A DNA stretch of 64,000 nucleotides, taken from positions 34,052,692 to 34,116,691 of the forward strand of contig NC_086380.1 of NCBI RefSeq assembly GCF_036588685.1, given 5' to 3'. A program made the position numbers and the translations under genes. Shown here piece after piece: positions 12,799 through 24,077 of this stretch; the first letter of the stretch is position 1; each line of letters begins with the position of its first letter. The notes beneath the pieces were generated by a model, which made no database searches, had not been told where the DNA came from, and saw only the letters and a program-made list of their open reading frames with translations. The stretch is from Mytilus trossulus (Eukaryota; Mollusca; Bivalvia; Mytilida; Mytilidae).

Positions 12799-13626
12799 AT
12801 GTATAAGAGAACACATATGCACTGGATTATTTTGTCTATAGTGACACTTACATTTTCCGTTTATGTTTTACACCTATACCACGGTAATTCCACTACATTT
12901 TGGAAACCTCTTACAAATATATCGTTTGTTCCGCGGATATTTCATTTCATATCCGTTGAACCATTCCTGAAAGATAACGAGGAGATTTCAGAGGATGTCA
13001 CAAGTATAATCAATGAATGGACACTCAAAAACAGAGATTTTGAAGTGATTGTGTGGACAGCCTCAAATATAAAAAATAAGTTTCCGATATTAGCAAATCT
13101 TCTACAGAAAATACCAGTTAGCTCCTGGATCTCTAATATAGTACGCTATAAAGTTTCGTACGAATACGGCGGCTTGTATTTAGACACAGATGTAATGGCA
13201 ATTAGATCTGTTCAACCTTTATTGAAACAGTTTCATTCAGGATTTGTAGTCTGTGAAAGACCACGAACTAACAATTTATTGATAGTTGGTCCCTGCAAGC
13301 TTATAGGCACTGCCGTCATAGCTTCCACGCAACACAGTACCTTAATGAAAAGGGTATTTGAAAAAAGTGTAAACTTGACTGAGAAATATTTACCTACTAT
13401 TGACACTACAAACTTTTCGTACTATAAGGGTAAAAGAGTGAGTGGTCCAATTCTGTTAACAAGGGAATTTAAGAAGTCAGAGGTCCCTGTGATTGGTTCT
13501 ATTACATTTTTCCCATGCGATTGGTCAGATCGCTCAAAATGTGTTTACAATCGCTTTGTAAATGGAAGTAAAATTATTTACGGAATGCACCTTTGGAAGC
13601 AAAGGTGGGGAGATCGAAATGTCTGA
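12799..13626 (+). CDS. GT32-type glycosyltransferase, type II membrane protein (copy B)
   Basis: A single exon encodes 275 residues. The frame is open from 12751, just after an in-frame TAA, and the first ATG is at 12799. Residues 8-26 form one hydrophobic segment after a short basic tail, as in Golgi type II enzymes. VPRIFHFI (44-51) and YGGLYLDTDV (123-132) mark the DXD sugar-transferase fold (GT32, Och1/A4GALT-like); D129 and D131 of LDTD would bind the metal and nucleotide sugar. A conserved HLW...RWGD end follows. Several NXS/T sites are present. It differs from copy C at 13 of 275 residues. Donor and acceptor cannot be told from sequence. The expected reaction is transfer of a sugar from a nucleotide donor inside the Golgi. 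The next gene downstream in this copy is a broken epimerase. A Tc1/mariner-like MITE begins 17 bp after the stop. Confidence 0.85.
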   Translation: MYKRTHMHWIILSIVTLTFSVYVLHLYHGNSTTFWKPLTNISFVPRIFHFISVEPFLKDNEEISEDVTSIINEWTLKNRDFEVIVWTASNIKNKFPILANLLQKIPVSSWISNIVRYKVSYEYGGLYLDTDVMAIRSVQPLLKQFHSGFVVCERPRTNNLLIVGPCKLIGTAVIASTQHSTLMKRVFEKSVNLTEKYLPTIDTTNFSYYKGKRVSGPILLTREFKKSEVPVIGSITFFPCDWSDRSKCVYNRFVNGSKIIYGMHLWKQRWGDRNV

Positions 13627-13643
13627 TCAAATGAAATCTTATA

Positions 13644-13822
13644 CAGTCTAACCTGTTTTAAGAGACCACTCAAGGCAGAGCAAACAAGTGGTCTCTTTAA
13701 ACAAGTAGTCTTTTAATTCAGGTTCAATTTGTATGAAATGTTCTACAGATGGATCTGAAATTGGTGGTCCTTTTACAAAGGTTTTTGCTTAATACAAGTG
13801 GTCTCTTAAGCAGGTTTGACTG
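13644..13822. mobile_element. MITE with CAGTC termini and TA duplication (copy B)
   Basis: Ends CAGTCTAACCTGTTTTAAGA and TCTTAAGCAGGTTTGACTG are inverted repeats flanked by TA on each side (13642-13643, 13823-13824). This form is typical of Tc1/mariner MITEs. The same insertion is at 28959-29139 in copy C, so it predates the duplication and lies in the presumed 3' UTR of the GT32 gene. Confidence 0.85.
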
Positions 13823-14747
13823 TATAGTTTAGAGTAATTTTTTCTTTGTTTTGAACTCTGAACTTTATATATTTGGTGTTTTGTTGTCTATTTGGAGTTA
13901 AGATTTATTATATATGTTATAGTCGTTGTCTGTTTCCTTTTCACCCAATGAACAAATATGTCTCGTATCGCACTGCACAAAAGGTTCAGTAATCCATTTT
14001 CTACATAAGTAAATGTGTTTGAGCTTTTGATTTTGCTATTTGCTTAGGGACTTTCCGTTTACAATTTTCCTGGGATCTCAGTATTTTTTTTAAATTTTAT
14101 TTTTTCTAGTACGTGAATGTGCATATGTGCATTGGCTTAGGAATCACAACACAACCTGATCATCGAAGTTAATTAAGGCAAAATTTCCGAATAGACAAAC
14201 TTTACAAAATGTTTCAATAAAAACGGTTTGATCAGCGGAGAAGACTTTATCTTTAACTAATTCACATAATTTCTTTAAAAAAAATTTGTATAAATTTGAT
14301 AAAACCTGTATAAATTTCAAATGAATTGAAAGTCGCAAAAGTTAAAGGTATTTCAAGATGAAACTAAAACCATGTTTATATTTTTGTATGTACATTTGAA
14401 TAAATTACCTTCGATAGATATTGTGCAGAGAAAAAGACTTATCCACAATGTAAATGAAACTATGATATTCATCAAAATATGTTAAAAGAAGTAATGAATA
14501 ATATGAATCTGTGTAATTGGTTTTATTCACCTTGATTATTATTCTCTCGACCAACTATTTTTTACATCTTTTAAATTTAGTACACTCCGATGACTTTGAT
14601 ATGCCTCGTGTTGTTAGTTCTTTATTTTGAATTTGCAATTTTATTGATAAGATCTTATACGTTTATCTTTAGTAGTATCAGTTTCTGCATTCAAGTAAAT
14701 CTGTCGAACTTTATTGTTAATTTCTGACTGAATTACAACGAAAACTA

Positions 14748-15815
14748 ATGAGTTCAATATATATAAAAGTAGAGGTTGTAGTAATTTTGTTCTTGTTATT
14801 ATTTGGTACATATATATTTAGAGATATACTAAGCGACAGATTTAATACTCATAGTCATATTTCCTTATCAAGGTCAAGAAAATCTGTTCTAGTGACTGGT
14901 GGTGCAGGGTTTATAGGACATCATATCATAATGAGACTACGACAAAATAACATTAATGTCATAGGGATAGACAACTTCAACCACTATTATGACGTAACAT
15001 TATAATACCAACGTTCAAATCTGTCTAGATTAGTTCGTCATATAGATGAATGCGATAGAGTTAAACTCATAGAAATCATCAAAGACTGTGCTATCACGCA
15101 CGTAGTGCACATGGCAGCACAGGCTGGTGTTCGATATTCTCGATCTCACCCTCAAGCATACGTCAAATCAAATGTAGAATGTTTTGTAGAATTGCTTGAG
15201 ACATTAAAAACACGCAACATTCCTTTGATTTATGCTTCGTCATCCTCCGTGTATGGACTAAACACAAAAGTTCCCTTTTCAGAGAGTGATCGTGTTGATC
15301 AACCGGCATCACTTTATGCAGCAACAAAACGACAAAACGAACTATTAGCGCATGTGTACTGGAATATATACAAACTAAGATCAATAGGATTACGTTTCTT
15401 TACTGTTTATGGACCTATGGGAAGACCGGATATGGCTTATTACTCATTTACCAAAAATATATCTGAAGGTTATCCTATAACTGTTTTCAATAATGGCGAG
15501 ATGTCACGTGATTTTACCTACATTGATGATATAGTTGATGGAGTTGTAAAAACGTTAGATATTCCTTTTCATTGCGGAATTATAAATTTGGGGCGTGGTC
15601 ATCCACAGCATTTGATGACATTTATTCGCGCTATAGAAAAAGAAGTAGGTAAGAAGTCAAACATAAACTTCGAAAAAAATGTCTAAAGGTGACGTATTTA
15701 AAACATATGCTGACGTCAATAAAGCACGAGGACTCCTGGGATACGATCCTAAGGTCACACTAAAAGATGGTATAAAAAAGTTTGTTGCTTAGTACAAGTC
15801 TGGAAATATCTAGTA
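14748..15815 (+). pseudogene. Broken UDP-glucuronate 4-epimerase-like gene (copy B)
   Basis: The sequence is homologous over its whole length to the intact gene at 30065-31129. Three lesions are visible. Codon 86 is TAA (15003-15005) where copy C has AAA for Lys. An extra base in the A run at 15673-15679 shifts the frame near residue 309. A TAG at 15790-15792 stands where copy C has TGG for Trp348. The AATAAA that follows the stop in C is also changed here. Between the first two lesions the frame stays open (15105-15686 and upstream) and still carries AAQAGVRYS, ASSSSVYG and the YAATK catalytic motif, so inactivation is recent. No product of normal length can be made. Confidence 0.9.
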
Positions 15816-16111
15816 TAGCATCATTACCCAATCATTGTTATGGGTGGTCTTTCGGAACACAAACACGATTTCCTAAAGATAGTACAAGAATGCTTGTTAC
15901 TTCCGATAGCCTCTTTTGATTGCATTTAAGATTTATGGTCTTTCAATAACTACTAACATGCGCAGAGTCTTGACATTTCCTTTACGGTAAATGTTCAACG
16001 ATACGATATCATTTTCTTAGCTTTTTAACGTATATGCATAATATATGAACTTGTGAAAATAAAAAGACAATTTGCCGTTTTTGCTTGTATGTAATAAAGA
16101 TATAGTCCATT

Positions 16112-16535
16112 AAAATGCGAGGTTTTGCATGACACAAAACCAGGTTCAACCTACCATTTTTTCCTTTAAAAATGTCCTGTACCATATCAGAAAGATGGCC
16201 ATTGTTATATTATTGTTCGTTTTTGTATGGGTTACATTTTAACGTTGCGTCGTTTGATTTTTCTTATTTTGAGTGTAAATTCATATTGCGATAAGACGTG
16301 TCACGGTACTTGTCTATCCCAAATTCATATATTTGGTTTTGATGTTATGTTTGTTATTCTCGTGGGATTTTGTCTGATGCTTGGTCCGTTTCTGTGTGTG
16401 TTACCTTTCAGTGTTGTGTCGTTGTTTTCCTCTTATATTTGATGCGTTTCCCTCGGTTTCAGTTTGTTACCCCGATTTTGTTGTTGTCCATGGATTTATG
16501 AGTTTTGAACAGCGATATACTACTGTTGCCTTTAT
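16112..16535 (-). repeat. R1 insertion specific to copy B
   Basis: Copy C runs GATATAGTTCATATTCCCC without a break at about 31424-31435, whereas copy B has about 424 bp between the two halves. The insert ends CTACTGTTGCCTTTAT and is the R1 family of 556-960 in reverse orientation. This marks both termini of at least one R1 insertion. Confidence 0.75.
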
Positions 16536-18070
16536 ATTCCCCTTGCTTTTATTTTACATCAGAGCCATTTAAAAAGAATTCAAGTCTTAAGTTTCACCTA
16601 ATTATCAACTAGATTATTTCAGGTGTTATACTCTATCTATAGGATTACAGTAGTTGGAATTATCAATGCGTTCCTTTTTTTGCACATAAAATGTTTTAAA
16701 AGATGTCAGTTAGAAGAATGGTTTCCATGTGTAAATATAAGCGAAAATGTGCTTCACGTTCTGAAATCAGTTTAACGTGACTGATCTAACAAAACATCTA
16801 GGTTCGAATATTGGGTTGTGAAGGATGTTTTATGTATCCTTAAATGTGTGATACGATTATAGCCTTTTCACTTATTTCGATTGCATGTTTAATAGATTGT
16901 TAACGCCTGAATAAATACGACATTTTATTTGAGTTTATCAATATCCTAAGTTAATTTACGGCGGAAGGCAACATGTGTTAATATATTAGACTACTGTATG
17001 TAAGTCCAAGTTCAAGTCCAATAGTTTATTATAGTCACTCCTCATACATACATGTATAAACACAATATGAGATTTAGAAATTTAGAATGCATGTGCCATT
17101 CTTTAAATAACTATGAGAGACTGTTAACTTATATACACTATCAAAACATCAGAATAAAACATAGTTTTGTTATGTATATATTGTAGTGGCATCCGACATT
17201 GAAAAATAATAGTACATCCTGCTAATATCTACCATTACATTCTCCCCAACTCAACTAAGACTATTCCACGCATGTGTAGTACGAACTCCTTATGTTTTTA
17301 CTTCAGACAATCTCTCGGGATAAATATAGACATTCAAATTTTAAACTGAGTTTTGCTGTGCGTATTGTTGTATGATTGTGTTTTTTTCTACATTTTACTG
17401 AGGTAAGGGGAGGGTTGAGATATCACAAAACATGTTTAACCCCGCGGTATTTTTGCCCCTGTCCCAAATCAGAAGTCCCTGGCCTTTGTCAGTCTAGTAT
17501 GCTAATTAATTGTAATTCTTTTACTTTTTTTTGAGTTAAGATGGTTGATAAATGTAATCAAATTATGCCATGACCTTTCAATGATCGACCTTTCATAACT
17601 ATCAAGACGTGTCCACCTTTCGTTATTTATCATGAAAATGCTTTTTGATGAGTCCATTGCCCTTATTCAGTATCAAATGTAATCAATTCTAGGTGACAAT
17701 AGTTTATCGATGCTCAAATCTTACATTTTGAAATATGTTATAAAAAGGAATATGTTGTGTGATTACCAATGTTAAAACTCTTCACAAGAGACCAAATGAC
17801 ATAGAAATTTAAGTGAGCACAAATTACGAAATTGTATCAATTACGAAACTGGATGTGTCGATAAAGTAAGTAAGCCGCTCCTGATAACGTGCAATTTTAG
17901 GTTTGGCAACATTAAGGTTTTTGTTTTGTTAAAAAAAAAACTCTACTATAACCGTAACATTAACGTTATTTGTTATATTTGCTCTTTATTAACACACCTA
18001 ATGATAATATTTTGATTTAAAATAAAAAGCTACAGTTTATCGACGTACATATTTCAGAACTCGATCAAGA

Positions 18071-20004
18071 TAGGCGAGTGATATGAGAGCCAAATTTACA
18101 TTTTCAATGCACCTACCTAACACACGGCTAAATTATATATCACCGGAAAGCTAAGAATGTGTACTTTCTAAATATCCCGGGCGTCAAAAGAAATTATGGT
18201 GCATTTTTTTTAAATCGAGGTCAAAGGTCATGGGTGCAATTTCAATTCACGGATACTTCCAGTAGAAACATCGAGTCAAAACAAATGCATAAACGAAACA
18301 ATTTTATAGAAATGCTGTATTACTGTTGGGAAAATATATTTCTATCATAGTAATAATTGATTTTGGTTGATTTTGACGCATGTTACGTAACGTTTTCTCT
18401 TGGAGTCTAATAAAATCAATCATTAAGTCACACAAGTGTATTTATAGTCGCCCTTGCATGATATACATCTTATAATACCTCCATATCATTTGATAACACG
18501 TATTAACAAACATATATCTGCAAATTTGATATAAATAATCCGAGAAAAAAAAATTTGAAACAAGGGGAAAATATAACTTAATTTATTTTTAATTGTTTAG
18601 AAAAGTCCCATGATGAGCTGTACAATAAAATTGAGGAAGCGTATGGTCTCCTGTTAGTTTGAAAGCCTGCCAACAGCTTCAAGATAAGACAAGCATGCAT
18701 AGGGCAGATAATTTTTTTTATTATTGTAGTGCAATATGTTGAGTCTGGATCATACCACAATTTCATTTACATCACTAAATCAGATATAATAAGAGTCCTA
18801 ACTAACATTACTAAAATGAGTAAAGTGCTACTAGTATATTTATATCAACAAATTGACAATTTTAATATAAAACATCACAAGGAACATATGATCACTCTTT
18901 GTACGTCAAACTGTGTTTGATTTTACTTTAGTCGGCCGCCGTGTATCTTGAGATATATAATTTATCAAACAACACTTGACAAAGTAGTTTGTACTTTTTT
19001 TAAATTACGCTAATAATGACGTTCGGCTACTTTGGCACTAAGTATTACTTTTTTATATCTTGTTTGACCGCTTCAAAAGGTAGGCCAAGGTTGTTATTAT
19101 ATTGAACCTTTTATTTGGCTTTCTTATGTTAAAATCCCGTTAGCGTAGGACCTAAATGATCGAAACGTCGGACCAATGGGATGTGGGACCATTTAGGTGT
19201 CGGAATATTGCGATATCGGAATATTATAGCTTCATTCTAACTTGTAATCTCATCATTCTTATCGGTTAACATATCCATCCAAAGACAACTTCCTTGGCAA
19301 GGGCATATAATATAAGTTTAAATTTCATGTTCAAAAATAGAGCTACAAACAAAACAAAAAATGCTCTGCTCTAAAGATTTTCTTTCATAAAAAAAGTCTG
19401 AAATATATCCATTATAAATTCACCGTATCAAATGCAAATATGAGAACACCTCGTAAACTGTAATGCGTCGCATACTGTGTTTAGAGACATGCATAATAAA
19501 TCTGAATTAAAAAAAAAAGAATTCTTAAAGCTTTCTTTGACAAATTTTAAACTAACTTCATTTCAACAAGTTTAAATTGCATGTTCTAAAATGGAGATAA
19601 GAATTGTTTGTATTGTAGTAAATTTAAGTCTTTGATATTTTATTCAAATACGCTATTAAACATCAATAAGAGCCAATAAATACAATAAGTTTGTGTTTTG
19701 AAAATTAGAACCGTCAATAAATAAAAGTCATCAGTCTCATTTTCATACCGGTATTCGAGTGACTCGTTGCTTTTACAACAAATATGTCATAATAACATGA
19801 CTAGATCTTCTAGATAAATATACAAAAAGCAAATTTTAGACAATGTACCCTCCTAAGCCTTGAAGTGGCTAGTCACATATAGTTAACGGTGTTTTTCTCA
19901 CAATGACTTTCTACCTCCATAAGCCTGGATATGTCGTGGCTGGTCACATATCAGTACAGCAGAGGTTTTGCACAAAGCGGACACAAGATCTACTACAATA
20001 GTAT
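18071..20004. other. Gene-free unique spacer
   Basis: This AT-rich stretch follows the end of block B. Only short chance reading frames occur. A small imperfect hairpin lies at about 19148-19200 (GGACCTAAATG and CATTTAGGT). No gene or RNA was recognised. Confidence 0.5.
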
Positions 20005-20300
20005 ACAGATTGAATTAAAAATTGGGAATGGACATGAGGGAATTGTCAAAGAGACACCAACCCGTTCAAAAAGTTGGCAACGACCGAAGACCACCAAATG
20101 GGTCATCAATACAGCAAGAAACTCCCAAACCCGGAGGCGTTCTTCAGCTGGCCCCTTAACAAAAATGTACTAGTTTGATTGAAATGAAAATGGACGTCAT
20201 ACTAAGCTTCGAAAAATATTCAAGAAGTTAAAATAAAAAATCATACAAAACTAAGAAAGGACAGAGGCTTCTGAATTGGTACAGGCGCAAAATTGCGGCG
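20005..20300 (+). repeat. Dispersed repeat family R2
   Basis: The stretch from GGGAATGGACATGAGGGAAT through CAGCAAGAAACTCCCAAACC to GGACAGAGGCTTCTGA is a mussel repeat. Shorter copies lie at about 35948-36080 and 39690-39800 (both with GAGAATGGAAATG and CAGCGAGAAA), and an inverted piece lies at about 35350-35400. The family is recognised from memory; the sharing between loci is seen here. Confidence 0.7.
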
Positions 20301-21713
20301 GGGTTAAACATGATTTTGGTGAACAGATCAAATCGTGTAGAAAGTTGGATGACATCATACCGGACCGATGTTGCCTTTTAGCCAACCAAAGACATGGGGG
20401 AACTTTTATTGTTTCTGAAGTTAGATCGACATTGTCTTGGATAAAATTTGACCTCCAGAAGAAAATAATGCCATGTAGAATGTTTAACCCATTTTCTATT
20501 TTTCTAATCTCCTGATCAGTCAAACTTGTTAATAGTTAAAAGGTGTGTCCTTAAGTACGGTACATTTGTAATGATAGATCTAAACGAAAAAGAGTAAAAA
20601 AATATTTATAGATAATACACATTCTACTAAAGCCATACATCTAGATCTTTGTCAAGAGGAATATTGTACGCTTTATTGACTGCCGCAGATGCGCCATCAT
20701 CCAAAAGACAATACAGAAATGTTTTTAAAGCAGGTGGCATAACTTCAATTGAATAACCCAGTGAAATTGTTTTAGATAATGGATATTCATCTGATTGCAT
20801 TACAACTTTACCCTATATCTGCTTCTGTAAAATACTATAGTAGCTGCATTAAGGGCTTGCAACCAGTTTCGACGTCACTGCTCAGATCTTTAAAATTGAC
20901 AGACTGCATATCACAGTCATTTTAAACGGGTGGCAATTTTCCGTCATTACGACAAAAGACAACATTATAGAGATACTGTATAATATATTGGATGTACCTT
21001 GGTCTTGTTGAGGCTGTATACATATAACTATAAATTAATCATATAATTTTAGTTTTTGGTGAAGCTGAAAATATGTTTTGTAGTTTTCTCGGCGGCGATC
21101 ATCGAGTCGAAATTAAGCCCGGTTATAACTGATCAAGTAATCAGTAAAGTTGTTAACCAGAATACATCCTTGTGTATAGGCACGTCATCTTTAATTGTTG
21201 GAATGTTAGTAAAAGCTGTTTTATGCTCAGAATTAGATAGCTCTTTACTTTCCGATTTCAAATTTTGTAGCAAATATTGAGCAATGCAAACTCGAGGGTA
21301 TAAAGATTTAACAGTAAAATTATCATGAGTTATTATGTAAATCAAATCATTATAGGAAATATATGTAGTAACACCCAATACAGCTTGAGTTTGCTCCTCA
21401 GAGGATACCTTATGAAGTTGTGTAACTTGCTTATAGGCTTTATACATTTGCAAAATATACAAACAGAAAAATCAGAATGAGTTGTAGATCTACTGCCCTC
21501 GTTGATATATGAGAAGATACTGGTCGGTAGAATTGGTACATATAGTACAAAGTCTTTGTACAGACAAAACTTACTTTTGAAATATTTATAGCAACTCTTA
21601 TGATATTTTGTATTTTCAAATGTGATGTTTTCATTTTTTTCATATTCATCGACCAGTCTTCTGTTGACTTCATCTTTTGTTTTCCCACTGCGGCAATACA
21701 ACTGTATCTTCAT
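20300..21713 (-). pseudogene. Decayed coding sequence, probably of a mobile element
   Basis: On the minus strand a series of open pieces in changing frames reads like one ruined protein gene. The N-terminal piece at 21713-21540 has ENTKYHKSCYKYF. A CIFCKCIKPISKLHNFI piece follows near 21470, which could be half of a zinc-binding motif. Next come THDNFTVKSLYPR (about 21350), LSKTISLGYSIEVMPPALKT (about 20790-20740) and TDQEIRKIENGLNILHGIIF (about 20518-20460). Stops and frameshifts separate them. The layout resembles long open frames repeated in other bivalve genomes, but I cannot name the family. No transposase or RT motif is certain. Confidence 0.45.
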
Positions 21714-22558
21714 TTAAGTGTTTAACTACATACAATGTAGTTTCTATGTAGTAAATACCTGACAGACTATCCATCTGTGTCAATCAATGGAGAGTTTTTG
21801 CTTTTTAGCATAGGAATGGTTTGATTGTGAACTGGACTGTGAAAATTTGACACGACTCGGAAGATTTTCTACAATTTTCCGATACGATTCCTTATTTAGA
21901 TAAGGGTGAATTCTACAGAACTCAAAAACTATGTTTAACTTTGATTTGATCTTAATTTCGGACGATATTATATCTATTTAAGCTACACTGAAGTTAAAGA
22001 TAGAAATAGAACCGTTTAAATATGATTTATCGTACTCTTATAGCACTGTTAGGTACACGGAAATCGACTAATATAGTCAGTATAAAACGATAACAAAATA
22101 GATAAGGGATTCCGGAAACTATAGAGATTTTACCCAACATCACAAAATTACAGAAATGCGTGATTTTAAGAAATGTTGAGATAAAGTCTTGATCTTGAAT
22201 GAAAAAACGATAACTGATAAGTAATTTGGTGTGTTCTAAAACGGATAGAGTGCAAAAGCATTTAATAAAAATTTAATAGTAGATCCAAAAAGTTCAGGAT
22301 TATGAAAATGTTCGTACAAAATGTCAAATATTTAGAAGGAATGCAAAAGCATGCGAACTTACAGTTGTAAATATTGTTTTTCATTATTTTAAGAATCTAA
22401 TTCCCTTAATTATTCTGTCTAAAAGAAGAGATACGACTAATCTATTTTGCTTGAAAAATATGTCGTAATTTTATAATTTTCAACTAATTTCTGAAATAAA
22501 CGTCAATTTTACAAAAACTGCACCGTACGATTTTGTGACGACCGGGCAAAAATCAAAG

Positions 22559-23156
22559 TTAAGGTGGTATGGGTGTCTTTCGCCATCTTGGATTGTAAAA
22601 AACAGAGAATCTAAGGTCCATATTTTCTATCAAGTTAGCAAAATTTGATGCAGGAATGCAGATATTTATGTGAATTTTCATTTAAAAGAACCAATTTATA
22701 AGAATGTAATTAGAAATATTAATATTTGTACAAGTGTATATTTTTTTGGGTTATTTTTGAATATTTTCAAATTTGCAGTTTAAGGGGAGGTAACTCTAAA
22801 ACAGTGCATTTTCTGAAGGACTCTACATGAAATTTTCCTATTTTGTCTTTTAGCCGAAAAAAACGCACGGTGACCCTATCTTTTCTTTTGATTTTCTCAA
22901 AGCATTGTCTGAAAGCTATCTTTTCCTAATTTATTTTACAATTCTATCATTTCGTTTAGTTTCTAATCACAAAATATTGTTTTTTCCTGTATAATCCATA
23001 CAAAATTTATCATTTTGTCACAACCTGTAACTTGAGAAAATGCGCGGTGACCTATCATTTTTATAATATTTTTGAACATGTATCAATAGATACTACATTT
23101 TGACAAAGTATGAACAAATTCTATCATTTTTATTTTAGACTCCCATACCACCTTAA
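22559..23156. mobile_element. MITE, about 598 bp, ends TTAAGGTGGTATGGG
   Basis: The two ends are exact inverted repeats, TTAAGGTGGTATGGG (22559-22573) and CCCATACCACCTTAA (23142-23156). Either TTAA is the target duplication, which would suggest a piggyBac-type origin, or it is part of the terminus. The interior is AT-rich without an open frame and holds two related blocks with CGCACGGTGACC and GCGCGGTGACC. Confidence 0.8.
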
Positions 23157-23973
23157 ATCATTATTCTTTCATTTAAAATAGAAATTAGCCGAGTGTTAGG
23201 TGGGTGCATTAAAGTCCATAACTAGACGTCTTTTTCAAATATTACACTCGCCTATATCGTGTATTCATATTACAAACAAAAAATACGTAATGCTCCTTGT
23301 ATGCAGTTGTCAATATGGAAGGGTAAGAGACGGACGACATTTTTTGGCAAGCGTTGGATTTGGTAAAAGATACCAAAGATAAAGGCAATATTATAACCCA
23401 AAGAACTTACCTGAATCAGTTTGATAAAGGTAATCATAATTATATTTTTTATAGAAAAAAAACCTTTTTCTCGAGAATAAATAAACCTACAAAGGGATAA
23501 ATGTGTCTGCAATAAAAACCCCGACTACACGCCCAGTATACAAAGATATAGATTTACTATTTCGTAACTCTCTCTCTTTTGGCCACAAGGGCTGATCCTG
23601 CTGAGTTCCCAACTCAACAGAAAGTGGGTGGGTTTCAATTAGTCTAATACATTGATCTTTTAAATCGGGTCCAACCCGCGAAGCCCCTATCCCGGATCGG
23701 CAACTGGATAACGAGGGTTGGGGTGGTTCGAGAGTTAGAATCACACCTTTAAAAAAATATCAATGCTTTAGAATAGAGACATATGACTGGGATAAAAAAT
23801 ACTTTCAGCAAAGGAGATATTATAGGATTATTTTTGTATTCAAAATATATATATGCTTAATTTTTTTTTGGCTATTGGAATTTCCCAATTTTTTTTTAAA
23901 AAAATTTGATATCTTGAAACTATTTTCCTTAATTTCTTAAGTTCATGCTATTTAAAGAATAATCAATTTCTAA

Positions 23974-24077
23974 TGTTACGAATAACAATGGACTTTGTTT
24001 GCGGGATGTAGAAGTAGGGGTTTCCATAAATCCCGCTCGTCAAAGCCTGTCGTCAAAATCCATTGTTATTCGTAACA
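23974..24077. mobile_element. Small foldback element
   Basis: TGTTACGAATAACAATGGA at the left and its exact reverse complement at the right enclose about 65 bases. The interior also contains a partly mirrored CGGGAT. No coding capacity is seen. Confidence 0.7.

Larger units (their letters stand above)
10907..18070 (+). repeat. Segmental duplication block B
   Basis: The block matches C (26518-33050) from GTAAAGATCGAGCG to the GACGTACATATTTCAG region. It carries a GT32 gene and an epimerase pseudogene. Relative to C it has an R1 insertion (about 16112-16535) and lacks the insertions at about 32485-32700 and 32720-32795. Its first 1.8 kb also matches A. Confidence 0.88.

Noticed and set aside
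23487-23744. 85-codon minus-strand frame rich in Pro/Arg
   Set aside because: It looks suggestive because the local GC is higher, but no ATG context, domain or paired exon could be supported.
23720-23745. tRNA or tRNA-derived SINE B-box (GGTTCGAG)
   Set aside because: No cloverleaf, A-box or paired stems could be built here or at the other GGTTCGA sites (16801, 53679).
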